Source: Nocardia alni
GTDB taxonomy: Bacteria > Actinomycetota > Actinomycetes > Mycobacteriales > Mycobacteriaceae
Assembly (NCBI RefSeq): GCF_019038435.1
Contig: NZ_JAGPOX010000012.1
Coordinates: 1-64,000 of the forward strand
Length of the DNA stretch: 64,000 nt
Direction: 5' to 3'
Shown: positions 27,466 to 35,880 of the stretch, piece after piece
Layout: each line of letters starts with the position of its first letter
Numbering within the stretch: the first letter of the stretch is position 1
The notes under the pieces: generated by a model
The model's database searches: none
Told to the model about the DNA's origin: nothing
What the model saw: only the letters and a program-made list of their open reading frames with translations
Program-made: the position numbers and the translations under genes

Positions 27466-29592
27466 ATGGCCTGGGAGCGTCTGAGCCCACTGCTCGCAGC
27501 ACGTCGTTCCATGCGCCTATGGAACCCGGCCCATCGTCGCTTTCGCGACCGCGCCCAGCCACTCACCCAGAGACTCCCCGAATTCCCTGCGGCGCTGCCG
27601 TTGTATCGACGACGACGTACCCGGCTGCTGGCATTGGACTTCGACGCCAAACATCTCGGGCCCACCGCGGTTACCGAGGACGTAGACCGCTGCCTTGCCT
27701 GGATCAGCGAATGCGGCGGCCGCGCGATCACTGACCGCAGCAGCAGCGGCGGCCAGCACATTCTGATTCCGCTTTCGGTCGGAATGGCAGTGCCCAAGGC
27801 CCAGATCGAGCCGATCGTGCGGCTGCTGGCCGCACGACTGCCGACGCTGGACATCACGCCCATGTTGGGCGACGTCTCCGGCTGCATCACCCCGCCTGGA
27901 TCAGCTTGCAAGGAGGGCGGATACCGCACTCTGTCTGGTTCGCTCGATGCCGCAGTCGATGCGCTGACCGTACGTAGCGACAGCAGTTTCCTCGCGCGGC
28001 TGATGATGCTTCTGAGCGGTGGGCGTATCGCTCGTGCACGCACTGCCGCGCACGACACGGCGCGCGTCGCGCTCAGCCCGCGCGCACCGCGCACGCGCAC
28101 TCCCAGCGCGCCCGTAGCCGCTGATCTGATGTGGGACGGCACAGGCGACCAGGCACGCCTGCGCACCGAACACCGGCGCTGGTCGTCCATGTCGGCGGTG
28201 GTTACCGCGTTCGCCGTGCACGGCGCTGCGCCCACCGATCAGCGGTGGCGCGCGCAGGACGGTCGCCTCGACCGCAGCGCCGCGCGCCAATCCGTGCTCA
28301 CCGCAGCAATTTTGCAGGGGATGTCGCGTGCCGACGTCCAAGCTCAGCTTCCCGCCGCCGGCGGCTCCTGGGCAGGGTTGGCTCGTTCCTACAGCCGCTA
28401 CGAGACTGCGGCCGATGCCGCCATGGCACGCGACTGGGACAAGGCCTGCCGATGGGTCGCGCAGCACGGCCGCGAATTCCGGTCGTCCGTGCACAAGACA
28501 CAAGAGCGCACAGGGGGGTGCAGGGGGGAGAACGCAACTGCGTACACGAGAACGCACGCACGTTGGCTCGCAGCTGCGATCGCCTGGGTCGATACCCAAT
28601 GGCCCGGATCTCCCCGGCGAGCCAACGCCTTGGCAGTCCTACAAGCGATGGCGTATGCGGCAGCGGTAGGCGGCGAGGTCGTGAAAGGCGTGCCGGTCGT
28701 CGAACTGGGCGGCAGATCCGTATCGCTGATGGCCGGATCCCTACCCGAAACCACGGTCTGGGAGGTGCTCCATGAAGTCCGTGAGGTGCCCGGCGCACCG
28801 CTGCTGCGAATCCGTCGTGCGGCAGGAGTCCTGGCGGATCGCTACGCACTGGTCACCCCCCAGACCAATGGCCGCCGTCTGCGCCCAACCCGCACCCAAG
28901 CCGACCTCGCCCGAGTGGAGCCCGTCCATCCCGCCTGGTCGGTGCTGGGGATCCGGCACCGACGCTTGTGGGAGGCCGTCGTGCACCAGGGCTGCACCAC
29001 GCCCGCCGACGCGTTCGCCACCGCTCGCCTAACCCGCAGCACCGGGTACACATCCCTCGCCGCCCTCGCCACCAGCGGACTCATCGTCCACACGCACGGC
29101 ACCGTAGTCCCCGGGCCAACCACGCTGGACTCGATCGCGCACGCGCATGCTCTGCACCACGCGCACAACGAGCGCACCGCGCGCCACCGCCGCGAGCGCG
29201 CCCTCTGGAAAGCCTGGCTCGCACATCGCGATCGGTACGAACACGCCGACCCCTGGCAGACACACGAGACCGAGGACTACCTCGCCGCGGTAGTTGCCGC
29301 AGGCCCACCCACGCCCCCGACCCAGGCGCTGATCCGTAGACAGATTGGAGTCTCACCGCAGACCCTCGACTTCTCCACCCGTGTACCACCGCAGTCGGTC
29401 AAACCAACGACTCCGCGCCCGGAAAGCCTCGATTTACAGGGTCCCGCCGGGCGACACCTGCCCGGACCGCACCCATGCAAGGCACGGTCGCCGGGCGACC
29501 AGAGACTCCGGCAGGTTGATTGCGCACGATGCGCTCACGCCGAGCAAGAATGCACGCACGTCGTGCTAGCACCAGGTGATGTGCCCCCGTGA
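27466..29592 (+). CDS. Archaeo-eukaryotic-type primase / replication protein of a mobile element
   Basis: 708 residues. Near residue 50 is hhhDhD (LLALDFDAKH), followed by sxH in SSSGGQHILIPL and a later GSACKEGG block: the ordered motifs of AEP primase-polymerases that start replication of plasmids and integrative elements. The C-terminal half has a winged-helix-like segment (AFATARLTRSTGYTSLAALATSGLI) that may bind the origin. The ATG at 27466, preceded by GAGGCACGG, is preferred to GTG 27271, which sits inside a hairpin loop and would add a poorly coding stretch. No helicase domain is seen. A gene for an FtsK-like transfer protein is absent nearby. Confidence 0.6.
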   Translation: MAWERLSPLLAARRSMRLWNPAHRRFRDRAQPLTQRLPEFPAALPLYRRRRTRLLALDFDAKHLGPTAVTEDVDRCLAWISECGGRAITDRSSSGGQHILIPLSVGMAVPKAQIEPIVRLLAARLPTLDITPMLGDVSGCITPPGSACKEGGYRTLSGSLDAAVDALTVRSDSSFLARLMMLLSGGRIARARTAAHDTARVALSPRAPRTRTPSAPVAADLMWDGTGDQARLRTEHRRWSSMSAVVTAFAVHGAAPTDQRWRAQDGRLDRSAARQSVLTAAILQGMSRADVQAQLPAAGGSWAGLARSYSRYETAADAAMARDWDKACRWVAQHGREFRSSVHKTQERTGGCRGENATAYTRTHARWLAAAIAWVDTQWPGSPRRANALAVLQAMAYAAAVGGEVVKGVPVVELGGRSVSLMAGSLPETTVWEVLHEVREVPGAPLLRIRRAAGVLADRYALVTPQTNGRRLRPTRTQADLARVEPVHPAWSVLGIRHRRLWEAVVHQGCTTPADAFATARLTRSTGYTSLAALATSGLIVHTHGTVVPGPTTLDSIAHAHALHHAHNERTARHRRERALWKAWLAHRDRYEHADPWQTHETEDYLAAVVAAGPPTPPTQALIRRQIGVSPQTLDFSTRVPPQSVKPTTPRPESLDLQGPAGRHLPGPHPCKARSPGDQRLRQVDCARCAHAEQECTHVVLAPGDVPP

Positions 29593-29670
29593 GCAACCGC
29601 AGCCAGTCACAGTAGCGAACGAAGCCAATCTATTCCCTCACTAGAATTCCTGCAGTTCTGGGAGTTCTCA

Positions 29671-29913
29671 ATGACCGAGGTAGACGGATCCTCCGATCCG
29701 GGAGAGCCATCCACTGACAGCGCCGTCGCTGGCAGTCTCGCTGGTGACAGCGGCAGGGTTGCTGATCACTGGGAGGTCATAGTGACGGTCCTACTAGGAG
29801 TACTACGGCTGTTTGCCGTACGTCCTGTGGACAGGCTCCTGGTTCGGCTCAGGAGCCTGCACGTACTGGGGCGCAACAAACCTCTCAGCGGTCGCCGCAC
29901 GTCCTCGCTGTAG
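29671..29913 (+). CDS. Doubtful 80-residue ORF
   Basis: Starts six bases after GGGAG and is acidic at the N-terminus (MTEVDGSSDPGE), but turns Arg/Leu-rich after residue 40 with no family resemblance, which may mean a decayed or frameshifted end. It lies in the approximately 460-bp stretch between the primase and the next small gene, where I see nothing else. Confidence 0.28.
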   Translation: MTEVDGSSDPGEPSTDSAVAGSLAGDSGRVADHWEVIVTVLLGVLRLFAVRPVDRLLVRLRSLHVLGRNKPLSGRRTSSL

Positions 29914-30054
29914 GCATGGCGAACGGAGTCGCATCGCCCCGAGAATTCTGTCCGAGATGGTTTCCGTCCGTCTGGGACTCCAGCCGAATGCTGCGGGTTC
30001 ACCGACATCTTGCTGGATGCGTAAGGTGTGAACCCCCTGGATGAGGAGAGAGAG

Positions 30055-30285
30055 ATGACCACTGGGCAGGAACAGGATTCGGACCGTGAATTGTTGCTGG
30101 TTGTGCGGGCGCTCGAGCGGCTGACTGTCCGGGTCGAGGCGCAGTTCAGTCCGGAGATGCTCGAAGCCGGAGATCACGACCCGGCCGGAACCGAGTTGCT
30201 CTCGTATGCCAGGTCGTGCCAGGAGCTTCTGGACGACCCGGCGTTGTCTTCACGACTGCAGGCCGCCGCGCCGCGCCACTGGTGA
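30055..30285 (+). CDS. Small acidic protein of unknown function
   Basis: 76 residues preceded by GAGGAGAGAGAG, a very strong ribosome site, which fixes the ATG at 30055. The sequence is helical and acidic with no domain I recognise. It is convergent with the TS-fold gene, with about 38 bp between stops. It could be a small accessory or antidote protein, but nothing in the sequence proves this. Confidence 0.5.
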   Translation: MTTGQEQDSDRELLLVVRALERLTVRVEAQFSPEMLEAGDHDPAGTELLSYARSCQELLDDPALSSRLQAAAPRHW

Positions 30286-30322
30286 GTCGTGCGCGCGGCC
30301 CGGGATCACTTGCCGGACGGGG

Positions 30323-31117
30323 TCAGACGGTCGTCAGATCGGTGGCCAGCTCGCGCAGTGCATGTGCGAGGTCGCGACGCAGCCGGTCGGCGTGGGCCTG
30401 GCCGACCACGACGGTCAGCGCGCCGGGAGTGAGCCCGGTGCGGGAGGCGATGTATCCCAGTAATCGGCTGATGCCGAGATAGTTTCCGTATCCGCGTTGC
30501 AGCAGGTACTGGGAGCGGTAGTGGGCGACCGCGTGCAGGCGTGTGCCGTCGAGCTGGAAGGACAGCATCGACAGGCAGGGGAAGGCCATCGCGGAGGTGT
30601 CGTGGCGCGGTTCGTACACCGGCACCGAAATCGGTTCGGGGACATCGGGTTCGGGAATATCGACGGAGGTTTCGTAGCGGGCGCGTTTGGGTGCGGCGGT
30701 GGCGCGTTCGATGGTGAGGGTGGCGATGAGGCGCTCGAGCTGGTTCACCTGGCCGTGCGGGGTGGGGTAGGCGATCAGTCGCTGGAAGTAGGTGCCCTTG
30801 TTGTTGCGCGGTTCCAGGCGCTTGAGCTGGGGGTAGAGGGCCTGGTAGCGGGCTGCGAGCCGGACGGGGTCGGCGTCTTGTGCGGCGAGGGCGGCCGGGA
30901 AGATCGTGTTGGCGACGGTCTGGACCGGTGGCAGGTCGAATTCGGCCAGCAGATCGTCCGCTGCTACGCGGATGCGCAGCCGTTCGGGGTGTGCGGTGTC
31001 GGCGATTCGGGTGACGGTATGGAAGGCCCGCCGTTGTGGCTGGGCGTGCACGGCCAGGGTGGTCTGCAGCCATGCGGTGGACAGGTCGTGCGCGGTGATG
31101 TCGACGTAGTGACTCAT
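30323..31117 (-). CDS. Divergent thymidylate-synthase-fold protein (nucleotide C5-modifying enzyme candidate)
   Basis: 264 residues. The C-terminal half follows the thymidylate synthase pattern: PC with the catalytic Cys (AFPCLSMLSFQLDG), the phosphate-binding RS pair (HYRSQYLLQRGYGN), an Asn eleven residues after the Arg as in TS, and an AH block (GQAHAD). The N-terminus has TS-like ANTIFP, GTYFQRLIAYP and NQLERLI. Sequence is otherwise distant from ThyA, so hydroxymethylation or another C5 change of (d)UMP is possible. It is last in an operon coupled by ATGA/GTGA overlaps to an ImmA protease, an XRE repressor and an acyl-carrier-like gene; the ribosome site is AGGAAA. Confidence 0.68.
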   Translation of the reverse strand: MSHYVDITAHDLSTAWLQTTLAVHAQPQRRAFHTVTRIADTAHPERLRIRVAADDLLAEFDLPPVQTVANTIFPAALAAQDADPVRLAARYQALYPQLKRLEPRNNKGTYFQRLIAYPTPHGQVNQLERLIATLTIERATAAPKRARYETSVDIPEPDVPEPISVPVYEPRHDTSAMAFPCLSMLSFQLDGTRLHAVAHYRSQYLLQRGYGNYLGISRLLGYIASRTGLTPGALTVVVGQAHADRLRRDLAHALRELATDLTTV

Positions 31118-32043
31118 CGTGAGTTTCCTGGGGAGATCGGTGACGGGAGGCTGGAGCGTTCGATTCCGTAGGGGCGGGGCTCTACGGTGAGGGTGATCTC
31201 GCTGGTGTCGGTCACGATCGTGGCCGGGCACGGCTGTTCGCCGGGATCGGTGCAGCGCAAGTGGACACCGCCATCGCCCTCGGCGGCCACCTCGACCGGG
31301 CCGCGGGTGCTGTGGACTGTTGCCGGGGCCGGTACGAGCAGCAGATCGCCGGGTGAGGTGTGCAGGGGTCTGTGGTGTCCGCGGCCCAGGTGCCACACAT
31401 CGATATCGCGGGTGGAGTCCAGCAGGTCGCCAGCGAGGTGTCGTTTGAACTTGGACGGCGCGATGCGTGCCCACGTGTCGGCGTCGGCGCCGGTGAGCAG
31501 TCGCAGTGACACCAGGTGCCGCACGGTGGAGGCGTAGCTGGTGCCCAGGTGTAGTGCGAGCTGGTAGGCCTGTGCGGGTTGTTCAACCCGAGGCAAGTCG
31601 AGGTCGGCGAGGGTGGCCAGGACAGCCCGACGGGGCATCAGGAACCAGGCGGCGAAGGCCTCGGCAGCCTTTTCCACAGGCGTCCAGTGCCGGACCGCCG
31701 CACCCAGTTCGAGGGTGGGGTCGTGGCCGGCGCCGCAGTCCAGCACCGTGGAGTGTTCCAGGCGGTGGTGGCCGAGTTCGTGGGCTGCGGAATGCCTGCG
31801 GACCGCGCGGGTGAGCCTGCAGTTGACCAGGATTCCCGGGTCGCGTTCGAGCTCCTCGGCGATGTAGGCGCCGAACAGTCCAGGCATCGGCCTCCAGATC
31901 AATGCCACCCCGGCGCGGGTGATCGCGGGTCCGACGGCGATCGGGGTGCACGCGAGGTCGATATCCAACTCGTCGTGGGCGTGGGCGGCCTCGATCGACG
32001 CGATCCGGTTGGCCATCTGCCAGGACATCAGCACCCCGGTCAC
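31114..32043 (-). CDS. ImmA/IrrE family metallopeptidase
   Basis: 309 residues. Zinc-protease motif HELGHHRLEH near residue 90, then EKAAEAFAAWFLMP, the Glu/Ala/Phe...LMP block of ImmA/IrrE (COG2856). Members cleave a partner XRE repressor to switch on mobile-element or stress genes. The GTG start overlaps the stop of the XRE gene and its own stop overlaps the TS-fold gene, so dose is linked. The C-terminal 120 residues form an extra domain of unknown function. Confidence 0.85.
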   Translation of the reverse strand: MTGVLMSWQMANRIASIEAAHAHDELDIDLACTPIAVGPAITRAGVALIWRPMPGLFGAYIAEELERDPGILVNCRLTRAVRRHSAAHELGHHRLEHSTVLDCGAGHDPTLELGAAVRHWTPVEKAAEAFAAWFLMPRRAVLATLADLDLPRVEQPAQAYQLALHLGTSYASTVRHLVSLRLLTGADADTWARIAPSKFKRHLAGDLLDSTRDIDVWHLGRGHHRPLHTSPGDLLLVPAPATVHSTRGPVEVAAEGDGGVHLRCTDPGEQPCPATIVTDTSEITLTVEPRPYGIERSSLPSPISPGNSR

Positions 32044-32408
32044 GAGCGCCGTGCACGGCGGGTGTAGCTGAGATACTCGGCGAATTTGCGCATCTCTTCG
32101 TGGTCGTCGTCGGTCAGGTCGACCAGGACCCGGCCCAGCACGGAGGCGGGCTCCACTGTGGGGCTGTTGTCCCCGCCCAGGAAGTAACTGACCGGGTACT
32201 GGTACAGCCGCGCCAGCTTACGCAGCTCGAGACTGTCGACTTTGCGGTTGCCCCGTTCGATCTCCGAGATCGCCGAACGGGCGATCCCGGTCGAGGAGCT
32301 GACGAACTGCTGGGACAACCCCAGATACTCGCGGACTTCTCTGAGCCGCCGGGCCAGCTCGGACTGATCGAATTCGGGTTCCACGCTTTCGGGTTCCACG
32401 CTGCTCAT
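32040..32408 (-). CDS. XRE family repressor
   Basis: 122-residue regulator with a single helix-turn-helix (REYLGLSQQFVSSSTGIARSAISEIERG, about residues 20-48) and a short acidic C-terminus. It is the expected partner and target of the ImmA-type protease encoded next. The perfect inverted repeat at 32727-32743, between this operon and the divergent MazG gene, is the obvious operator candidate. The ATG at 32408 overlaps the stop of the carrier-protein gene (ATGA). Confidence 0.85.
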   Translation of the reverse strand: MSSVEPESVEPEFDQSELARRLREVREYLGLSQQFVSSSTGIARSAISEIERGNRKVDSLELRKLARLYQYPVSYFLGGDNSPTVEPASVLGRVLVDLTDDDHEEMRKFAEYLSYTRRARRS

Positions 32409-32677
32409 GCGGTGTCCTCTCGTTGCGCATCGAGCCTGCGGCACACCGCGCGGGCGAACCCGCGCACCGAGCGCATCGCGCGGGCGGTTTCCTCGGTGGC
32501 CGGAAGATAGGTTGCGGTTGCTTTCTGCACCCGCGCCAGGATGTCGACAGCCAGCAAGGAGTCGATCGGCAGATCCTCACCGAGCTCGGCGAGCTCGGCG
32601 TACAGCTGCCCGGGATCGCAGCCGGCGTCTTCGGCCAGCAGATCCACGATCAGATTGGACACTTCGGCCTCGGTCAT
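32405..32677 (-). CDS. Acyl-carrier-protein-like small protein
   Basis: 90 residues, acidic, predicted four-helix bundle. The phosphopantetheine attachment motif is visible as DLPIDSLLAVDIL with Ser near residue 43, in the correct place after helix I. Following text (ARVQKATATYLPATEE) fits helices II-III. Carrier proteins hold acyl or aminoacyl groups as thioesters. No acyl-activating enzyme is next to it. It is the first gene of the operon that encodes the XRE repressor, ImmA protease and TS-fold enzyme, an unusual setting. The start is fixed by AAGGTGG upstream of ATG 32677. Confidence 0.62.
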   Translation of the reverse strand: MTEAEVSNLIVDLLAEDAGCDPGQLYAELAELGEDLPIDSLLAVDILARVQKATATYLPATEETARAMRSVRGFARAVCRRLDAQREDTA

Positions 32678-32726
32678 CACCACCACCTTGTCTGGTTTGC
32701 CAACATCATGTCCGATAGTACATCAT

Positions 32727-32743
32727 TGTCGGGTATCCCGACA
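32727..32743. promoter_or_regulatory. Perfect inverted repeat, candidate XRE operator
   Basis: TGTCGGGTATCCCGACA: 7-bp arms, 3-bp spacer. A related half-site TGTCCGATA begins about 17 bp to the left. It lies midway between the divergent starts at 32677 and 32775, so binding here could control both the carrier/XRE/ImmA/TS operon and the MazG gene. Confidence 0.6.
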
Positions 32744-32774
32744 GCTTGTTTGATCTTCCATCGTAGGAGAGCGG

Positions 32775-33632
32775 ATGAAGCTCAGTGAGTACCAGCGGCG
32801 AGCGCGTGAGACCAACCAGCCCGACATCGACCTGACCGCACATCTCATCGGGTTGTGCGCCGAGACCGGTGCGATGGCCTCGGTGTCCAAGACCCGGATG
32901 CGGTACGGCGAGGCGTTCGGCGGCTGGCGCAAGCAGGTCCGCGAGGAACTCGGTGACATCCTGTGGCATGTCGCCGCCATCGCCGACGACGTCGGCCTGG
33001 ACCTCGATGACATCGCGCAGGCGAACCTGCACCGCACTCGCGCCCGTTGGCTACCGAGCCCGGGCCACCAACTCGACATCTCCGTGCCGCCCGACGAGCA
33101 GTTGCCTCGCCGCGGAACCTATATCTTCAGCCAGCAGCGCAATGCGGCAGGCCGCTGGGAAGTCCAGGTCCACATGGACGGCCGGCAGGTAGGTAACCCG
33201 CTGACCGACAACGCGCTCAACGAGGACGGCTACCGATTCCACGACGTGTTTCACCTGGCCTATGCCGCCATTCTGGGCTGGTCTCCGGTGACCCGGTCGC
33301 TGCTGCGGCGCAAACGCAAGTCCGTGGCCGACATCGACGAGGCCGAAGACGGCGGCCGCGGGATCGTCATCGAGGAAGGCGTCTCCTCGTTCGTGTTCAC
33401 CTACGCCTCGCTGCACAACCACTTCGATGGCATCACCCGGCTCGACCAGGCCATCCTGGACTCCATCACGCTGATGACCGCCACACTCGAAGTCGGCGTA
33501 CGCTCCGCCGCAGAGTGGGAATCGGCAATCCTGCAGGGGCACGCGATGTTCCGGCAGCTGCTGGCCCACGGCGGCGGCGCGGTCGAATTCGACGCCGACC
33601 ACCGCACGCTGCGGTACCTGCCGCAAGCATGA
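32775..33632 (+). CDS. MazG-type NTP pyrophosphohydrolase with C-terminal HDVFH domain (copy 1)
   Basis: 285 residues. The N-terminal MazG-like domain carries the acidic metal motif split over LCAETGAM and EELGDILWHVAAIADD. MazG enzymes hydrolyse (d)NTPs to NMP and PPi, and can remove canonical or non-canonical nucleotides. The C-terminal half is a second conserved domain beginning YRFHDVFHLAYAAILGWSP and including EDGGRGIVIEEG; function unknown. A paralogue with the same two domains lies at 35.9-36.9 kb. It is divergent from the XRE/ImmA operon and shares its operator region. Confidence 0.75.
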   Translation: MKLSEYQRRARETNQPDIDLTAHLIGLCAETGAMASVSKTRMRYGEAFGGWRKQVREELGDILWHVAAIADDVGLDLDDIAQANLHRTRARWLPSPGHQLDISVPPDEQLPRRGTYIFSQQRNAAGRWEVQVHMDGRQVGNPLTDNALNEDGYRFHDVFHLAYAAILGWSPVTRSLLRRKRKSVADIDEAEDGGRGIVIEEGVSSFVFTYASLHNHFDGITRLDQAILDSITLMTATLEVGVRSAAEWESAILQGHAMFRQLLAHGGGAVEFDADHRTLRYLPQA

Positions 33633-34416
33633 GATCGCCTCGCGTAGTGTCCGTAAATCCTGTGGGAGGCGCACCCGGACTCGGTCATCCGGCACTGTGC
33701 CGGTGCGGTCATCGTTCCCGCCAGCTCGGCCGATGAGCGTGCCCTGTGAGACGTTCGAGCCGTCATAGCCGTCAGCATGTGGACGCGGTCGGCGACGACC
33801 GGGTGCACGGCGCCCAGATCGGTTGCCATCGTGGCTCTTTGAGTTCCAGCTCGCACACCGGCAACTCACGTCGACTATCTTCCTCCCTGGCACCGATCAG
33901 CGCGTCATGCGAATGCGGCGCGCTGATCACAGGGTTGTTCAACTGACAGATCCTGTGCATGCCCTATTAATCCGAGGTTGGGGCAGGTGGTAAAGCTCGG
34001 CGTGGGAGCCGCATGGATAGGTTGCCCGCGTGATCGAGTCGGAAGAGAACTTTGTGTTTGGCGGGGCTGGTCGTTCCCCGAGCGGGTAGGTGGCAGACCA
34101 TCGATTCAGATTGTTGTAGAGTTTCGCGGACCCTCGGAAGGACACCGTATAGCGTTGCCTTGCAATGGCTTACGCCATCCTCCCTCCGGACAGCTCGGTT
34201 TCGGTCCATTGATCATCGGGGTTCCCCGACCATCGGCCTCCGAGTCGTCCCGGGCGTGAGCGGATGAGGAGCTGCTCGCTGTGCGGGCCATCCCGGTGTG
34301 AGCCGCAGTAACGGCGGCGCCCCGGCCACCGGGATGCCACTTCACTCGGGCGCATACTGCCGTGGGCCGATTATCCGTCCAGTCGGTATCGTCACGGGTG
34401 CCCCGGGCCCGTCTTG
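33633..34416. other. 784-bp gap with no supported gene
   Basis: Short frames exist on both strands but none has a ribosome site, family resemblance or the codon use of the neighbours. No tRNA, terminator or long repeat is seen. It may be decayed sequence between two regulatory modules. Confidence 0.4.
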
Positions 34417-34758
34417 TTACTGCGCCACCTGCGAATCGGTGGTCGTCGTCTGGAAGGTCCGGCACGTCTGGACCAACGCCACCCAGCTTCCGCCGGAGTA
34501 GTCAATCGCGTGATACAGAGGCGCACGTGGGGTGTTGCGGGGTAGTTCCAGCAGGAGTCCGGCCTCGACCAGCCGTTTGACGACCTGTTTGACCTGGCCA
34601 TCCGGTATCCGGGTTTGTGAGTGGATCATCCGGACGGTGATGCCGCCGGGTGAGCGTGCTGCGAGATCGGCGATCGCGGCGGCAACATCGACCATGTAGC
34701 GGTTACCGAAAATCGCTGCCGATCGCTCCCGGATCGCGTCTCTTTCGGCATGTGACAC
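34417..34758 (-). CDS. Winged-helix transcriptional regulator
   Basis: 113 residues from a GTG at 34758 (VSHAERDAIRERS). The middle holds a winged-helix pattern: GITVRMIHSQTRIPDGQVKQVVKRLVEAGLL followed by a beta wing (RAPLYHAIDY). An ATG 13 codons upstream is possible, but those codons overlap the inverted repeats of the divergent promoter and no ribosome site precedes it. With TACATT about ten bases upstream, a leaderless GTG start is plausible. It probably represses itself and the divergent hypermodification gene. Confidence 0.7.
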   Translation of the reverse strand: MSHAERDAIRERSAAIFGNRYMVDVAAAIADLAARSPGGITVRMIHSQTRIPDGQVKQVVKRLVEAGLLLELPRNTPRAPLYHAIDYSGGSWVALVQTCRTFQTTTTDSQVAQ

Positions 34759-34761
34759 CTC

Positions 34762-34795
34762 TATAATGTAACGCGTTACGCGAATCGTGTAACGC
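34762..34795 (+). promoter_or_regulatory. Promoter -10 box with overlapping operator repeats
   Basis: TATAAT at 34762-34767 is a consensus -10 for the gene starting at 34816. Directly after it are the perfect palindrome GTAACGCGTTAC (34769-34780) and a second TGTAACGC (34788-34795), 20 bp apart start to start. This places a dimer-type operator in the start region of both divergent genes. Confidence 0.6.
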
Positions 34796-34815
34796 ATAAA
34801 GGAGGACAAACGCGA

Positions 34816-35877
34816 ATGGCGGTTGCAGCGACGGTCTCCACCCAAGGTGAGCTCGATCTGGATGTCTCCGACACGGCCTCGCCGTCAAGCACGCACCGTC
34901 CCGCGCCCCTGCCCGAGGGTCTGCGGATCGGCGGACGGACGGTGTACCCGACGCCGGTGTTCGATACCTATTGGTATTTCGCCGCGCGCCGTCAGGCCAT
35001 CTACGAGGCCCGGCTGGCCGGGCGGGCGGGTCCGTGGACCGATGACCCGGTGTTGCGGCGGCACCGCTTCACCAACTGTTACCGCGCCGCTGATCGGGTG
35101 AGTCAGTTTCTGATCCGGGAAGTCTCCTACCAGGGGTCCCAGGATCTGGACGAGGTGGTGTTCCGCACGCTGCTGTTCAAGTTGTTCAACCGAGTGTCCA
35201 CGTGGCAGTTGCTGACCGAGGCGTTCGGTGAGGTGAGCTGGCGTGAGTTCGATCTGCGCGCTTACGACGAGGTCCTGACCTCAGCATTCGCCCGCGGTGT
35301 GAAATTGTATTCGGCCGCGTACGTCGTGCCGCCACCACGATTGGGGGCCGAGCGCAAACACACCAATCATCTGCGGCTGCTGCAACACATGATGACCACC
35401 GGGCTGGTCGAGCACCTGGCGGCGGCGACGTCGTTGCAGCAGGTGTTCCTCACCCTGCTGGACTATCCGGCGATGGGGGATTTCCTGGCCTATCAGTTCG
35501 CGATCGACCTCAACTATTCCAGCGCGCTGGAATTCGACGAGATGGAATTCGTCGTGCCCGGCCCCGGGGCTCGTGACGGCATCCGCAAATGCTTCGGCTC
35601 CGAGGCCGACGGTATCGAATCGGAGGTGATCCGGTACATGGCCGAGCACCAGCAGCCGCACTTCCAGCGACTGGGCTTGAGATTCGACGGCCTAGGCGGG
35701 CGTCGACCTCTGCAGCTGATCGACTGCCAGAACCTGTTCTGCGAGGTGGACAAGTACGCGCGGGTCATGCACCCCGACATTGCCGGGCGCAGTGGCCGCA
35801 CTCGCATCAAGCAGTTGTTCGCACCAGTGCCCGATCGGGTCGGTGCTTGGTTCCCACCGAAATGGGAGCTCGGCTGA
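34816..35877 (+). CDS. DNA base hypermodification family protein (5-hmdU DNA kinase helical-domain / aGPT-PPlase type)
   Basis: 353 residues following AAGGAGG. The conserved text of this family is present in order: RFTNCYRAADRVSQFLI, LLFKLFNRVSTWQLL, YSAAYV, KHTNHLRLLQHMM, YPAMGDFLAYQFAIDLNYS, EFVVPGPGARDGIRKCF, and LQLIDCQNLFCEVDKYAR. In phages and scattered bacteria, relatives are linked to hypermodification of 5-hydroxymethyl-deoxyuridine in DNA, as a helical module of hmdU DNA kinases or as pyrophosphorylase-like enzymes. No P-loop is present here, so if kinase chemistry is needed it must come from another protein. Family recognition is from motif memory and should be tested by profile search. 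Confidence 0.68.
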   Translation: MAVAATVSTQGELDLDVSDTASPSSTHRPAPLPEGLRIGGRTVYPTPVFDTYWYFAARRQAIYEARLAGRAGPWTDDPVLRRHRFTNCYRAADRVSQFLIREVSYQGSQDLDEVVFRTLLFKLFNRVSTWQLLTEAFGEVSWREFDLRAYDEVLTSAFARGVKLYSAAYVVPPPRLGAERKHTNHLRLLQHMMTTGLVEHLAAATSLQQVFLTLLDYPAMGDFLAYQFAIDLNYSSALEFDEMEFVVPGPGARDGIRKCFGSEADGIESEVIRYMAEHQQPHFQRLGLRFDGLGGRRPLQLIDCQNLFCEVDKYARVMHPDIAGRSGRTRIKQLFAPVPDRVGAWFPPKWELG

Positions 35878-35880
35878 GCT

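Noticed and set aside
33633..34416. Several short frames on both strands
   Set aside because: No ribosome sites, no family resemblance and composition typical of chance frames.
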